The notes below the pieces were generated by a model. The model was not told the DNA's origin and made no database searches. It saw only the letters and a program-made list of their open reading frames with translations. Position numbers and translations under genes: made by a program. A stretch of 64,000 nt of DNA. Source: Ophiosphaerella korrae (lineage: Eukaryota; Ascomycota; Dothideomycetes; Pleosporales; Phaeosphaeriaceae). The stretch lies in assembly GCA_028456385.1 (NCBI GenBank), contig JALNQF010000082.1:1-64000 (forward strand). The letters are read 5' to 3'. Positions 1 to 11,578 of this stretch are shown here, piece by piece. Positions within the stretch are counted from its first letter, which is position 1, and every line of letters begins with the position of its first letter.

Positions 1-75
<75 letters not shown>
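1..75. repeat. 75-nt homopolymer G run at window start
   Basis: The first 75 bases are all G, followed directly by ordinary sequence. A pure G tract this long is not a usual fungal sequence. It is more likely a contig-end or polishing artefact than a biological repeat; a long G run of real origin cannot be excluded from sequence alone. Confidence 0.9.
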
Positions 76-1906
76 CTTTCAAATCGGATTCTGAGCATGC
101 GCTGGCGAAGGCTGAGGCGAATGAGAAGGTTTGAGTGTAACCTTGGTATGCAGGCACAAGCTACTTTTTGCAGGATCCCAGGTTAGGTCTGATCGATCGG
201 CTTGGGCCTGGTTAGTGGCAGTGTTCTTTGGGTTGGTTGTGTTAGTTTATCAAACCCGACATATTAGTCCGCCGCTTGCGTCAATCGCTTTGTTGTCTTC
301 GACGTCACATTTCCACTCTCACATCATAATTAGATTTCTGCAATTGCAGCGGTCATTGATACTTCCTGGGCTTCAAGTGTCGCATTAGATATATATTCCA
401 TTATGTTCCGAGATAGATGGTTGCATCTTCTGATCCAGCATAACTTTCTTAATCTGTCGACACACAACTTCAATCAGTAAGTATACCCACTCCTTTAGTA
501 CAAGCAACAACACCTCAAACAATACACATACACTTTCCAACCCAAACACCTCCTGAGCCCACAATAACCACCCCTTTCCCCCCAGAACTCCGCAATACAA
601 CCTTCCGCCACGCCTTCACCTCCTGTGGCGGGCGATTACTGCCCGTTGGACGAATTTTTGTTCGTGGGGTGCCCTGGCATGCAAGTGCGGTTATGTGGTT
701 GAGGGGTGGAGTATGCGGCGGTACCACGGCGAGGCAGTACGTGCTGATGGGTGGGTGTAAGGAAGGAAAGGGGTGGGGAGGGGCTGGTGGCGGCGGAAGA
801 GGAGTTGGCGGGGGGGGGGTGGGCGGAAGGGGAGAAGTGTGGTGCGGTTGGATGTGCCTGGGTTGAGGTTTTTGGCCGGGGGATGGGGGGTTAGAGGGGG
901 GTTGTGTTTTAGGAGGAGGTGGATTGCTTCCGGGTAGTGAATGGTATGTGGAGGAGCGAGCTTGTGTTTACTGGGATGAGGTCTTATCAAGTTTGCGCGA
1001 AGAGGATGGGGATCAGAAACAAAACCCTGATATCATTCCAGAAGTCGGAAACAAATCCAAGTATATCCCAAATCGCAACTCGAGTCTGCTGCAACGTAGG
1101 CAAAACAATACCCTTCGGTACACCAATCTTTTTTTTTTTTCAAATTCATATTTGCATCATATTTGTGCATTCCCAATGCGGTCACCTGAATTTGTAGCCA
1201 TTCCTGTCCGCTCACAGGTTCGAAGTCGCACCGTCCAATAAGGTCGTGACAAACGAATAACCTCATTCCCGGCCAACATCGCATCATAATTCTTCTCATT
1301 TCAACACCAAGCTCAAACCAAAAAAAAAACACGCGATACACGCCATATGTGGCATCCAATCAACTCCAGACCACCCACTCTCCCCACGATATTGCCCGTT
1401 CCCAAAGCGTGCACAGATAGATCAATTGATACTCCCCTTCCCCCTACGGCCGCCGTAAAGCAGCAGCATGAAGGCCCAACAGCTGCATTTCACACATGAC
1501 AGCATCGCGTAGATTTTCAATCGCACTGCACATTCCATGCACGGGCCCATGGTTGGCCGGACGTCTGTCCGCTAGTCATACCCCATGTGTTTGGGGTGCC
1601 GGCTAGTAATCAACATCCACGGCCCCATTGCCTATTCCATTGAGGGAAGAAAAAAAACTGGGAGATAGGGCGGCGAAACGAAATGAGGGCGGACGGGTGA
1701 ACGAAACATATATCTATCGCTAAGTCGCGTAAAACACTTGGCGTTGGGCAGGGCGGAAATGATACGCGAAGCAAGGGCGTAATAATGATAATTTCATGTC
1801 TAGCCCAGGAGCCGTTCGAAAGTTAGGGGGGGGTATCCTACCTATCCAAATCCAGGGTGCGAGGGGGGGGGGGTGTTTTTTTTCTTTCTACCGTTTTTAC
1901 GTTTGC
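76..1906. other. Gene-free stretch left of the GMF gene
   Basis: No open reading frame here has a plausible start, splice pattern or recognisable domain. The stretch has G-rich patches (about 740-900, and 1863-1873 as 11 G), short A and T runs and no obvious dispersed repeat. It probably holds the 3' flank of the minus-strand gene that ends at 1907. Confidence 0.5.
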
Positions 1907-2477
1907 CTATGTCGTTTCTTTGAGCTTCTCCTCAATGTCGTCCAGGTCCTCTGCACTGTCGATTTCGATAATGCGCCCTACTTCGGCCGTGTTGCGCATC
2001 AACTCCTTTGCGCCCGCGTAGAGCATCTTCGCTTCGCTATTGCATGTGATGGGCAAATAATACAACATGACATACGGCACGGCCTGTCGTCCAGAGTCCT
2101 ACGCACACAGACACACATTAGCATTTGCTTTTACTTATATATATATGTATGTATTTAACATAAGGAACTGGACGGTCATACCAGCGTCAACGGATACGAT
2201 AGCAACACAAACCTGGGGGCATGGTCCGGCAGCTCGTCGGCCAGGCTGGTCACATCGGCGTACACCTCGTCGTCGACAGCGCGTATCTCGAGCGTCTTCT
2301 TGTCGATTTCGTAGATGGTTGCTTGTGGGGTGCGAGAGCGGGATGTACTGAGGCGGAATTTGCGCAGCGATTCGGTGGTCGCGGGGGTGAAGGTATAGAG
2401 GCGGGATTCGGAGGACTAGGGGAGGGGGGGGGGCGCGGTCAGCGGTGGCGAGGTGTGGGTGGCGCTGGACTTGCCAT
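1907..2477 (-). CDS. AIM7: Glia maturation factor (GMF/AIM7) homologue, ADF-cofilin fold
   Basis: Three exons, 2477-2475, 2415-2182 and 2098-1907, encode about 142 residues, the usual GMF length. The protein opens SSESRLYTFTP, carries YEIDKKTLEI, then RFVLLSYPLTL at the end of exon 2, and finishes with MLYAGAKELMRN and an acidic IDSAEDLDDIEEKLKE tail, all matching the GMF branch of the ADF/cofilin family. GMF proteins bind Arp2/3, debranch actin filaments and inhibit new nucleation. The first intron follows the ATG codon directly and starts GCAAGT rather than GT, so the start exon is only three bases. The first exon is the least certain part of the model. The gene is divergent from the gene at 2783, with about 305 bp between them. 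Confidence 0.85.
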
Positions 2478-2782
2478 GCTGGACTACCGGTAAATACAAT
2501 GGTGGAGGGGGGGGGGGGGGGGGTTAAGGGGGTAATGTAGAGATGGTGAAGGACTAGGTTAGTGTAAGGTTCGCGCGCGCGAGTTGCACTTGGGTGTTGG
2601 CCGGCATAGGGCTGAGGTTGAGCTGTAGCGGGGTGCGGTGGGGGCCCAAGTCAGGCTGAGGTTCGCCCCGGCATGCCATCAGCTGCTTGCAGCAAACCAC
2701 GACGCAGGCACGTATTTTTCAGATCGGGGCTTCGATTTGTGCTGGAGATAAGCCAACTACCCCTGCATATTCTTACTCGTCC
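2478..2782. promoter_or_regulatory. Bidirectional intergenic promoter region
   Basis: These 305 bp separate two divergent start codons (2477 minus, 2783 plus) and must carry both promoters and 5' leaders. A 17-nt G run lies at 2507-2523 and a short CG repeat near 2570-2580. No TATA element or known regulator motif could be assigned with confidence. Confidence 0.45.
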
Positions 2783-3943
2783 ATGTTTAGCAGGCTCGGG
2801 CAAGTTGCACAACACTTGTCGCGACCTTTGCCGCATTTTGGTCACGCGACTTCGTCAACGTCATCAGTCATGGCAGGTGTAACGCGACGGCAGCAAAAGT
2901 CTCTTATCCACACGGCAGCATGTCTCATTATTGGGGACGAGGTCTTGGGTGGCAAGGTAATGGATATATGCCCCCCCCTATTTGAATTTATGGCAATGAG
3001 CGGCAGAGCTGACTCTTTATGCCAGACGGTGGATACGAATTCGGTGAGCTACATATGCACGAGGACTACTTACGGATCATCTAACCAGCCAACTGCAAGG
3101 CGTATTTTGCTAAATTCTGCTTCTCGCTGGGGATCCATCTGCGGCGGATCGAGGTGATTGCCGATGATGAGGGTGAGATTGTCGAGGCGGTGCGACGCAT
3201 GTCCAACAACTATGACCTGGTGGTAACTTCAGGGGGGATTGGACCTACGTGAGACGTGCCCTGCTTCGCTGCACCACAGGCCGCTGACATGCCGGGCCTG
3301 TTTTAGACACGACGACATTACCTACCAATCGATTGCCAAGGCGTTTGGCTTGACGTTGAAGCTGCACGACACGGCCTATGAGCGGATGAAGCGGCTTTCC
3401 AAGCCGCACAAGTCGCAGCCAAACTTTGACTGGGAGGTGCCGTCTGCGGCATTGACGGCGAAGAAGCGCATGGTCTCGCTGCCGATTGACGAGAATGTGG
3501 CGGACGAAGAGCAGGTGATTTTTATCAATGACGAGCTGTGGGTGCCGGTTAGCTGCGTCAATGGCAATGTTCACATTCTGCCTGGGGTGCCAAGGCTGTT
3601 CGAAGCTATCATGGATGGCCTTAAGCCCCGCATTCTACCACGGCTGACGGACCCCGAGGGTAAAGGTGTGCTGCGCATCCTTATCTCGACTCCCATGGCA
3701 GAAAGCGCGGTGGCTGGCTACCTTACAGAGCTGGCGGCCAAGTGCGAGCCGCGGGGGGTCAAGGTAGGCAGCTACCCACGGTGGGGGAAGGACCACAATA
3801 CCGTGACGCTGGTTGGCCGTGATGCCGAGTTCATGGAGAGCTTGGTGGGCGAAGTAGAGGCGGCCGTGCAGGGGCGGCGCGTAGCTGTCGAGGGCGAGGA
3901 CGACGATGATGGTGATGCGGCGACGTCCGGCAAGGAGTTGTAG
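2783..3943 (+). CDS. MoaB/CinA-type molybdopterin-binding domain protein
   Basis: Exons 2783-2956, 3026-3043, 3100-3248 and 3307-3943 give 325 residues. The core has LIIGDEVLGGK, TVDTNS, then IEVIADDEGEI, VVTSGGIGPTHDDITY and LPGVPRLFEAI, the signature of the MoaB/Mog/CinA N-terminal fold (COG1058), also found at the front of animal FAD synthase FLAD1. The exact reaction in fungi is not established here. The first 28 residues are rich in Arg, Ser and His with few acids and could be a mitochondrial presequence, which is why I start at 2783 rather than at the later ATG at 2870. Exon 2 is only 18 nt and encodes TVDTNS, a core motif. The tail is acidic (EDDDDGD). Confidence 0.85.
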
Positions 3944-4916
3944 ATGTCACATATTACAAGAGCAGAGAGCAGAGAGCAGAGAGCAGAGAGCAGCGCAGCG
4001 CAGATGCAGTGAGGAGGAGGAGTGCAGAGTGCAGGCTTAGAATAGGAAACTGGTGCACAGAGCACATGGAATCAAATATATCATGCGCAGAGAGGGTGGG
4101 TGGGCCAGGCAACATGTTCCAGAAGCTTTGGTGGTGGCATGGCTGGACGGCAGCCAATAGCAGGCGGCGTGTGCGAGTGGCCGCATGGCAAGGGCATCAC
4201 ATGTGCGGGACGTGATTGCTGCGAGAAAGGAGGCTGTCGGATTGGAACAACACGAACGCGACCGTCGAGGGCTGGTGCGTGCGCGTGCCCAAGAGCCCAT
4301 GCGCCGCTTTAGCCGCTGGGAACTAAATAGCAATACTGACCGCAACACTCAAGCAGCATGCAAATAGGAGAGGGCGAGAAGCAAAGCGGGAGCCAGCACG
4401 GCAAGGAAAAGGGAAAGCCAGCGCGAGCGTGGGCGTGGGTGCAGCGAGCGCCAGTGCAGCGAGCGTCAAGGGCAGAAGCAGGAAGAACAGGAGAACAGGG
4501 GAACAGGGGCGGGCGGACATAGCAGGCCATAGCGCTTGAACCGTGTCTAGCGTGCCTAGTGGCTAGCCTTGTCCGTCCACGGCCTACCGCCGTTTTTGGT
4601 GCCGAAGATTGACCTGCTCCCCCGACCTTTGCTCTACCTATTCCCATCAACCACTCCTGCGTGCAACTCTGCAACGCTGCCACACACCGCCTCGGCACCA
4701 CCACCACCACCACCACTACCACCACCATCGCCGCTACCACTACCACGCGCCGGCCTTGATTGCGCCTGCCTCTGCCCTGCATCCTCACCACCCGCCTCCC
4801 TTGGTCGTGGCCCCTGCCCTGCCCGGCATCCAAGCGCAAAAGACCAGGCCCCGAAGACCCTTCCGCCTCTTCTTCCTGCTCCCTCCCCCCCATCCACGCC
4901 CACACCCACACACACA
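3944..4916. other. Intergenic region and 5' leader of the Ras gene
   Basis: Just after the stop codon is a short GCAGAGA-type tandem tract (about 3960-4003). The part nearest the Ras start is strongly pyrimidine and CCA/CCT rich, including an imperfect CCA-trinucleotide tract at about 4696-4742, and probably is the promoter and untranslated leader. Long open frames here come from this skewed composition and match no family I recognise. Confidence 0.5.
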
Positions 4917-5460
4917 ATGGCATCAAAGGTGCGTCGCCTTGCCCTCCCCTTCTCCTTCCATTGCTGACTTGCGCCAGTTCCTCCGAGAGTACAAGCTCGT
5001 CGTAGTCGGCGGCGGCGGCGTGGGAAAGTCGTGTCTGACCATCCAGCTGATCCAGAGCCACTTCGTTGACGAGTACGACCCGACCATTGAGGGTGAGTAG
5101 CCACTGACCCGCCGCTCTGCACCCGCCTTCTGACTCTTCTTGCCAGACTCGTACCGCAAGCAGTGCGTCATCGACGACGAGGTTGCCCTGCTCGATGTCC
5201 TCGACACCGCCGGCCAGGAGGAGTACTCGGCCATGCGCGAGCAGTACATGCGCACCGGCGAGGGCTTCCTGCTCGTCTACTCCATAACCGACCGCCAAAG
5301 CTTCGAGGAGATCATGACCTTCCAGCAACAGATTCTCAGAGTCAAGGACAAGGACTACTTCCCCATGATTGTCGTAGGCAACAAGTGCGATCTCGACGGC
5401 GAGAGGCAGGTCTCAACACAGGGTCCGTACAAACCTCACCCTACCACCTAACCATGGGCC

Positions 5461-5492
<32 letters not shown>

Positions 5493-5747
5493 GTACGCTA
5501 ACTCGATCCAGAGGGCCAAAATCTGGCCAAGAACTTTGGCTGCAAATTCATCGAGACATCGGCCAAGTCGCGCATCAACGTCGATAACGCCTTCTACGAC
5601 ATTGTCCGAGAAATCCGCAGATACAACAAGGAAATGTCATCATACACAGGCGCCCCTTCAGGAAGCCACGGCTCCAACGGTATCCAGAAGATGGGCGTCG
5701 AGGACGACTCGGAGAAGAAGGGCTGCTGCAGCTGTGTAGTAATGTAA
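4917..5747 (+). CDS. rasA: Ras small GTPase (RasA/Ras1 type)
   Basis: Exons 4917-4928, 4978-5092, 5147-5422 and 5512-5747 give 212 residues. Visible elements are the P-loop GGGGVGKS (residues 15-22), effector region YDPTIEDSY, switch [22 protein letters not shown] and ETSAK. The C-terminal CAAX box is CVVM, preceded by CCS, so farnesylation plus palmitoylation at the adjacent cysteines is expected. The protein switches between GDP and GTP at the plasma membrane and drives growth, polarity and cAMP/MAPK signalling. The short N-terminal extension MASKFLR before EYKLVVVG is usual in filamentous fungi. The first exon is only 12 nt. The third intron starts GTCCGT and contains a CA microsatellite. 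Confidence 0.96.
5461..5488. repeat. (CA)14 microsatellite in a Ras intron
   Basis: Fourteen uninterrupted CA units lie inside intron 3 of the Ras gene, between the donor at 5423 and the acceptor ending at 5511. Confidence 0.95.
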
Positions 5748-5784
5748 CGCCTCGACATGATTTGGTTTGAGCTTGAGCCCCGAG

Positions 5785-5870
5785 TAGAGAGAGACAGAGA
5801 GACAGAGAGACAGAGAGACAGAGACAGAGACAGAGACAGAGACAGACAGAGAGAGAGAGAGAGAGAGAGA
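5785..5870. repeat. GACAGA/GA purine repeat in the Ras 3' flank
   Basis: An 86-bp array of GAGACAGA, GACAGA and GA units starts about 40 bp after the Ras stop codon, probably within its 3' untranslated region. Confidence 0.92.
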
Positions 5871-7135
5871 AACGAAGAGAAAAGCAAAAATACCTATACC
5901 GCACCATCTGGTCTGGAACCCCACGCCCTGGCCTAGGCAGAGAAAAAGACGATACGATTCACCACTTCCATATTCGCCAATATTCGCCGCTTCCCTTAGC
6001 CTTTTGCCTTTCGGGGCCCGGTGTTGATCAACGGTAGTGAGAAGCTGCTGCTGGCGCGCCCCCCAAGGGAAGAGAAACATACTGTCGCATGCCTCCTACA
6101 GATCTCGGCATCTCCATCTCTTCGTTACCCATGTGTCTTATCTAGACCGTTTGTTTTTCTTCTTTTTCTTCTTCTTCTTCTTCTTCTTCTTCTTCTTCTT
6201 CTCCTAAATGGCATATTTTGGTACCTCATTGTTTATTGGTGTGTAGCAGCTATTCCCAAATGCCATGCTTAAGGTGAGACGTGGCCATCCGATCTGCAAT
6301 GTCAAACTTTTCCTCGATTCCTCCATGTTTCCTTTTGAATTTCCTGTGCCTTGTTGCCTACCTACAGTAACTTTAACTTGTATGAAGATAATTTCCATCT
6401 CCCTTGCAGCCTTGCCATGAACAAGCCACATCCCCCGCATTCTCGTCCAAACCAATCGCTACTCCACTTGCATGCCCGTTTCATCACCAAAGAAGCCAAT
6501 CGAATCATGGTGAGGGTTTTCTTACCCATCTGACACCCACCAATCCAGTCCTCGGTGACCGGGGATGTACAACGGGGTCCGCCCGTTTTCTCCGTGGCGC
6601 CTGAGCGCGTGTGTGTGCGCTGCAACTCGACCCATGTTGCGAGCACGTGTTCCGCCTATCTGTGTTTCTGTCTCTCCTTTCACACATTCCCCCCCCCCTC
6701 CCCCTGGCTTCCACGCGTTTGGGGTGACGAGAGTCAGTCCCGTTGAGGCGAGCGCGAAGAAAACACCTGGGTAGCTTGTTTGGGACTAGAACGCGACCAC
6801 GCGACGAGTAAAGTCGGCAAGTCTAGGTACTTTGTGCAAGCATGCCCGCGGTCGACTTTTGCACCATTCCGCCTTTACATATGCGCATTACACACACGCT
6901 TCACTCTCGATAGATACTGTCCCACCGCCTTTTGCCGAGGTTGCAATCCTATTTTGGCAGGAGAGTTGCGGGCGGATTAGGTCTGTGTGCGCGTGCGTGT
7001 GTGTGGACCGCAAAACGGCTTTGTCCAATCGCATGCACCCTTTCACATGTGCTTTTTTCAACGCGGCAATCCTTCTTTGCATGTGTGTGTGTGTGTGCCC
7101 CAATTGGCCGCCAAACTACCACAGCTAGCCTATCT

Positions 7136-7168
<33 letters not shown>

Positions 7169-8078
7169 AGACAGAGAGCGTGTGTGCTCCCCTTCTCAAA
7201 ATACTACCCCGATCCGGTAGTCCACGTCGTTGTCTTACTACCTAGTATCGATTTCCATATTGCCTTTTTTTTTATCACGCACTAAACTTTATTTCTTGAG
7301 CTTCGGCCGCTTTTATTTTTATTAATTTTTTTGACAGGCTGCCATATAAATCTACATAGCTGGTGTTGCCATATGTAAACGGTGAAGTTGCTGCGCTTTG
7401 CTTGTGCCGTGCTTTCACGTGCTGGCCCGGCACGCGTTTCAGGTTGAATAAGAGGGGGGGGGGGGGGGGAAATCTGGGGTAAGGGGAATTGGGAAGTGTG
7501 GGGAGAGGATGTCGAAGATGATATGTTGAAATAATCTGGGCCCAGGTTTTTTTTGCAACGAAATGATTTTTGTCCAAATGTATTCCCTCTTTTTCTTTTT
7601 TTTTCTTCTGGCTGTGAGTCTCTTTGTCGGTTTTCGTGTAGGGCGGGAAGATGGGTCGTATGGCATGCCTTTGCGTGTCCACCCTTTGTACAAGGCGAAT
7701 TATCGACATGTAGTCGGTCTGAGCAAAAGCTTTACGGGAACATGGGGTTACCGCTGTGTTGGCGGTTGATTAGTTGCAAATACGGATACTACTTTGTGAC
7801 TGCATCGTCACCGTCCGAGTCGCAAGCAGGCATTCCTGGAACATCGTATGCGTCGCTTCTTGGCATCGGTGGGCCCGGAAGAGTCGGTAATTTGAAGGGC
7901 GTGGGTTGCGGGGTGGGCTGTCGTAAGGGAGGAGGAGGAGGAGGAGGAGGAGCTAAAACACCTTGTAATACTCTAGTGTTTTCCATACTGATCTGTCGGG
8001 TCGCGAGCCTATTGGTAGATACGTCTAGCCCATCATGATTCACACAAGGGGATTGGGGAACTTAATTGTTGTGATGTA
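5871..8078. other. Gene-poor stretch with many simple repeats
   Basis: No convincing gene. It holds a TTC array (6167-6202), a GT run (about 7083-7097), a TC run (7132-7158) passing into GC repeats (to 7168), 16 consecutive G (7454-7469) and a GGA array (7928-7952). A minus-strand frame at 8043-7789 (84 codons, proline run from the GGA array) is open but has no recognisable homology. Confidence 0.6.
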
Positions 8079-9367
8079 CTATGGTTAACAAGGCATAGGT
8101 AGTTTGTGGGTGGGTCCCGGGCGGCAAGGGGTGCGCGCAGGAGTAGCTTAAGCCTGATTCAGTCTTGTATTATATACAAATTTCAGTAAGGCGTGTGACC
8201 ACCTTCAGCGTCAATCACTGCCTGGCATCGTACTGGCATGCTGTCAAATGAGCTCTCTCAACAGCTCTGGTGTAATATTATATATGTACGCTGCTTGCCT
8301 CCAGGTAGGTTCTAGGTAGTGTGAGTTTCTATGTAATCCTTCATCTTGTTCCAGACTGCTTTAATTGGGTTCATTATCTGGGGAGTAGGCTGGCCAGAAG
8401 ATAGGGTAGATACCACGCTCGTGGAGCTCTTCTTGATCTAGTGTTGTCATCCTCCATAAATCTTCTTAAGTGAGGATTTAGACGTAGCCAGCCAATAGAC
8501 AAGAAGGACTGTACCTCTCGCAGTAGCTCTCCTTATTAATACTCTTCCACTCCTTCTCCCAGAAGAGAGACAGCCGCCCCTTCGTTGTACTAAAAAAGCA
8601 GTCCCAGAACATCCATCCTCGCTTCTTACGAAGCTTCTCAACTATACATGTATCGCCAAGCTCCTCGCCAAGTCTCCTTGTCACCCACTTCCTCTTATGC
8701 CTTCCTCCTGTAACCCACGTCTCGTCTGACCACAAGATTGTCCACCACTGACATGGCTCCCATCCGACGTGGTCCTGTGCCCATTGTAGTCGTATCTGTC
8801 TGTTGGCTTTGGAGAGAGGTGGCTTTGCACGGGCAATACGCTGTACGTAACCGTCTACGACGTAGAGCATGACGGATAACGTATTCCTTGACATTCCAAT
8901 GAGCAAAGGGACCCTCTGCAAGACGCTTGTAGGACATCTGGCGTGCTTCTCGTGAGTGGCAGACAAAGGCGACAAGCTCGTCAACTTCAGCGTCACTGAG
9001 AGATGGCTTAGGGCCGGTGCGCTTCTTGGGCGTGACGCGTTCAGCGTGGACAGCATAGCCAACCTGTCTCTCTGTCACCTTGAGATGGGCTGCTATCCAC
9101 TGCTGGGTATGGCCGGCTGAATGGAGCGTCTGAATCTGAAGCCGTTCATCGCGAGAAAGATACCGGTGACGCGGCGTTGATGGAGGCGTCATGACTGTTG
9201 GCTATGAGGAGAGGATGCGACAAGGACGTGCAGGCGACTGAAAATCATAGATTTCAATATAAAATAAAAATACAGAGGATTTGATTGTGAAACAGTTCGG
9301 GTAGAGAGGTATCGCTTGACCCCTGCTGCCCGGGACCCACCTACACTACCTATGCCTTGTACCATAG
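8079..9367 (-). mobile_element. Decayed Tc1/mariner transposon with terminal inverted repeats
   Basis: An element of about 1.29 kb is bounded by inverted repeats and TA dinucleotides (8077-8078 and 9368-9369), as expected for Tc1/mariner insertion. The left end reads CTATGGTTAACAAGGCATAG and the right end, reversed, CTATGGTACAAGGCATAGG. Similarity continues through GGTGGGTCCCGGGC, so the repeats are about 50-60 bp and imperfect. A broken transposase lies between them on the minus strand. Adjacent DNA on both sides is ordinary intergenic sequence. Confidence 0.9.
8185..9192 (-). pseudogene. Tc1/mariner transposase, frameshifted
   Basis: The frame starting at 9192 carries an N-terminal helix-turn-helix region (SRDERLQIQTLHSAGHTQQW, then an ERQVGYAVH helix) and a GPKPSLSDAEVDELVAFV segment. 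Near 8850 the reading moves to a second frame with WTILWSDETWV (first catalytic Asp) and MFWDCFF. Further frame changes follow before MEDDN (second Asp), IFWPAYSPD and a C-terminal RCQAVIDAEGGHTPY. An in-frame stop follows SPDNEPN, and the residue normally the third acid of the DDE triad appears as Lys. Several frameshifts and a lost catalytic residue mean this copy cannot make active transposase. Confidence 0.88.
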
Positions 9368-9591
9368 TATGTTGTTAGTCATAAACTAGGGCGGTAGTTT
9401 TGCAGCTGTCTGACTTCACATCAGCTACAATCCTGAAAACGCTAGTGGTTGTTATTCTCCTAGATTGATCAAGGCATAGCTTCTGGCAAGGTTCTTATCA
9501 GCCCTTGATTACAGCATTCCATGCACCATTTCCACACGTAGTATAAAAGTGGAGAAATGAGCCGTCTCAATTGATTGCCCTGTAGCATAAC

Positions 9592-11316
9592 CTATGCTGG
9601 GACATTGCTATCCCAAAACTCCAATCCCAGTCCAGGGCAGACTGCATCGTAGATCTTCGGGCTCACAAACTCCACTCTCGAAGTCGTATCTGTCCCAATC
9701 CGAACCAATGTATTGTCACCCGCCTCATACACCGGCCATCCAAACGCGCTCAACCCATTCGCAGGATCCCGCACAAATGCCACCCACTAAAACAACCCGT
9801 TAGTCTCCATACCACGCAAAGTTTTAAAAACCAAGCCTTACTGCGCTCTGCATCGTCTGTGTAAGTTCCCGCTCCTCGGTTACACCCTCAACACCACTAA
9901 CTCCCTCCGAATTCCCCACCACCATGTTGATTTCAACGCCATGGTACGCCCCACTAGACGGCTGCTCGTACAGCCGCAGATTCGCCCAGTCGGCCATATA
10001 CCGCGCGCGGTACGTCGGGATACCCAGGCTCGCCCGCCCGTGCGCTTCCGCCGCCACGGCACACGTAAACGTCGTTTGCTCAAAGAGCATCCAATCGCTC
10101 TCTAGTGGTGAGCGGCCCTGTGCTAGCGTCGAGATGCGGTAGAAGCCTGATTCATGGTCGTTGGTAATGTGTAGGCTAGGCAGGCGTGCGAGGGTGCCTG
10201 AGGAGAGGCGGGCGCGGTATGAGGAGACTGGAAAGGCTGTAAGGTTGTCAATGGTGATTTGGAAGGCGGGGAGGGAGCGTGTGGCCGAGTTGTTGGGAGG
10301 TGGGGGCACGCGTCTTGTGGCGGCGAGGATGGCGGCGAAGGTTATGTTTGAGGAGCGTATGCACGATAGGGTGGCGCCTGAGGTTCCGCACCCAAGGGTT
10401 CCTGAGACCTAGGAGGTGTAAATGTGGGTTGCATTTATCCTATCGAAAAGAGACCTACGTTGTACCAATTCGCTGCTGCGAGTTTGAGATCGTTGGCTGG
10501 AAAAGAAAAAATATTTCCAGAGTGGCTTATTGTCCCGGCCACGATGGGATCTTCTTTGAAAGCATACGCCCAGTTTCCCACGGATTGGGCGCCAGATGAC
10601 TGGCCTGCTATGATGATACGAGATGGATCACCTTCAAATGCTGCAATGTTGTCCCGAATCCAAGCTATTGCCATGTATTGATCAAGGAATCCCAGGTTTT
10701 GAGTCCCCTCAGGAGCCCCAGGAAAGCCAAATATGCCGATGCGGAAGTTGAAGGTTACTATTACCACATCTTGATTATTGGCAAGATACTGACCATTGTA
10801 GTATGGCGTGTTGCTGGTCCCAGCCGAGTAGCGGCCGCCGTGAATCCATACCATCACCGGCTTTATCTGACCACTAGGCTTGGCCCATATATTCAACGTG
10901 AGACAGTCTTCGCTTTGCGTATGGTTTGCCTGATTGACAAAGTTGGCGAATGTTCTGGCATATTGTGCCGTTGCGTTGGGATACGCAAAGTAAGCCGCTT
11001 GTGTCTGCGGGCAGTCGTGACCCTTATTTGATTAAATACGGGCTTAAAGCCAAGGTGGGATGAGTATAATTACATAGTTGCTGGCATTGAAGCTTCCTTG
11101 AAGCGATAGTCGCACTGGAGGTGCATATCGTAATTGACCGATTGGAGGTGAAGCATAAGGAATTCCCAGCCATTCACAAACGTCGGATTGAATCCCGCTG
11201 CTGGTACGGCCATGAAAATCGGCTTGGGATGTCGTTGCTACGCATGAAGGAGTTGAGCTTGCCGACCCGATCACAGAGATGAAAATATAAAACAGTGTTG
11301 AGAAAAAGGCGTTCAT
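9592..11316 (-). CDS. Secreted type-B carboxylesterase/lipase
   Basis: Exons 11316-11074, 11022-10459, 10408-9842 and 9786-9592 join in frame to 522 residues. A signal peptide (MNAFFSTLFYIFISVIGSAS) is followed by the family's early WLGIPYASPPIG, the cysteine region CPQ, EDCLTLNIW, the oxyanion region VMVWIHGGRY, and GQSSGAQSV holding the nucleophile serine. The C-terminal AYHGVEINMVVG carries the likely catalytic His. Members hydrolyse carboxylic esters outside the cell; the substrate cannot be read from sequence. The length is normal for the family and nothing is broken. The right neighbour is a HET-domain gene on the same strand and the left neighbour is a transposon, so there is no pathway context. 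Confidence 0.92.
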
Positions 11317-11578
11317 CTTTGGCGTGTAACAATAAACTCAACCCAATGCGTCGTGGGAAGCGGTTTTCGATACCCAGAAATATTCAAAGTACACATTTTT
11401 GCGGGGAAACGGCACAATTACCCTGTTCAGATCTGGCCACACCGCTATGCCCGTGTTTATAAAAGGCATAGTGCTTACAACTGGCATTTTGTTCCGAGAT
11501 TGATTCTATGACCGAAATTCATATATAAGCCCAAATAACAAAGCAAAGTAAAAATGCTCATCAGTTTCAAAACACCTC

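Noticed and set aside
691..990. Proline-rich minus-strand frame
   Set aside because: It arises from a G-rich plus strand and has no domain, splice site or credible start.
4309..5328. Long minus-strand frame opposite the Ras gene
   Set aside because: It is a shadow of the Ras exons and of the CCA-rich leader; the plus-strand Ras model explains the DNA.
5461..7170. Regular short repeats considered as a CRISPR-like array
   Set aside because: They are simple microsatellites without unique spacers, in a eukaryotic genome.
7789..8043. 84-codon minus-strand frame with a proline run
   Set aside because: The proline run is just the GGA microsatellite, and the remaining part has no recognisable domain.
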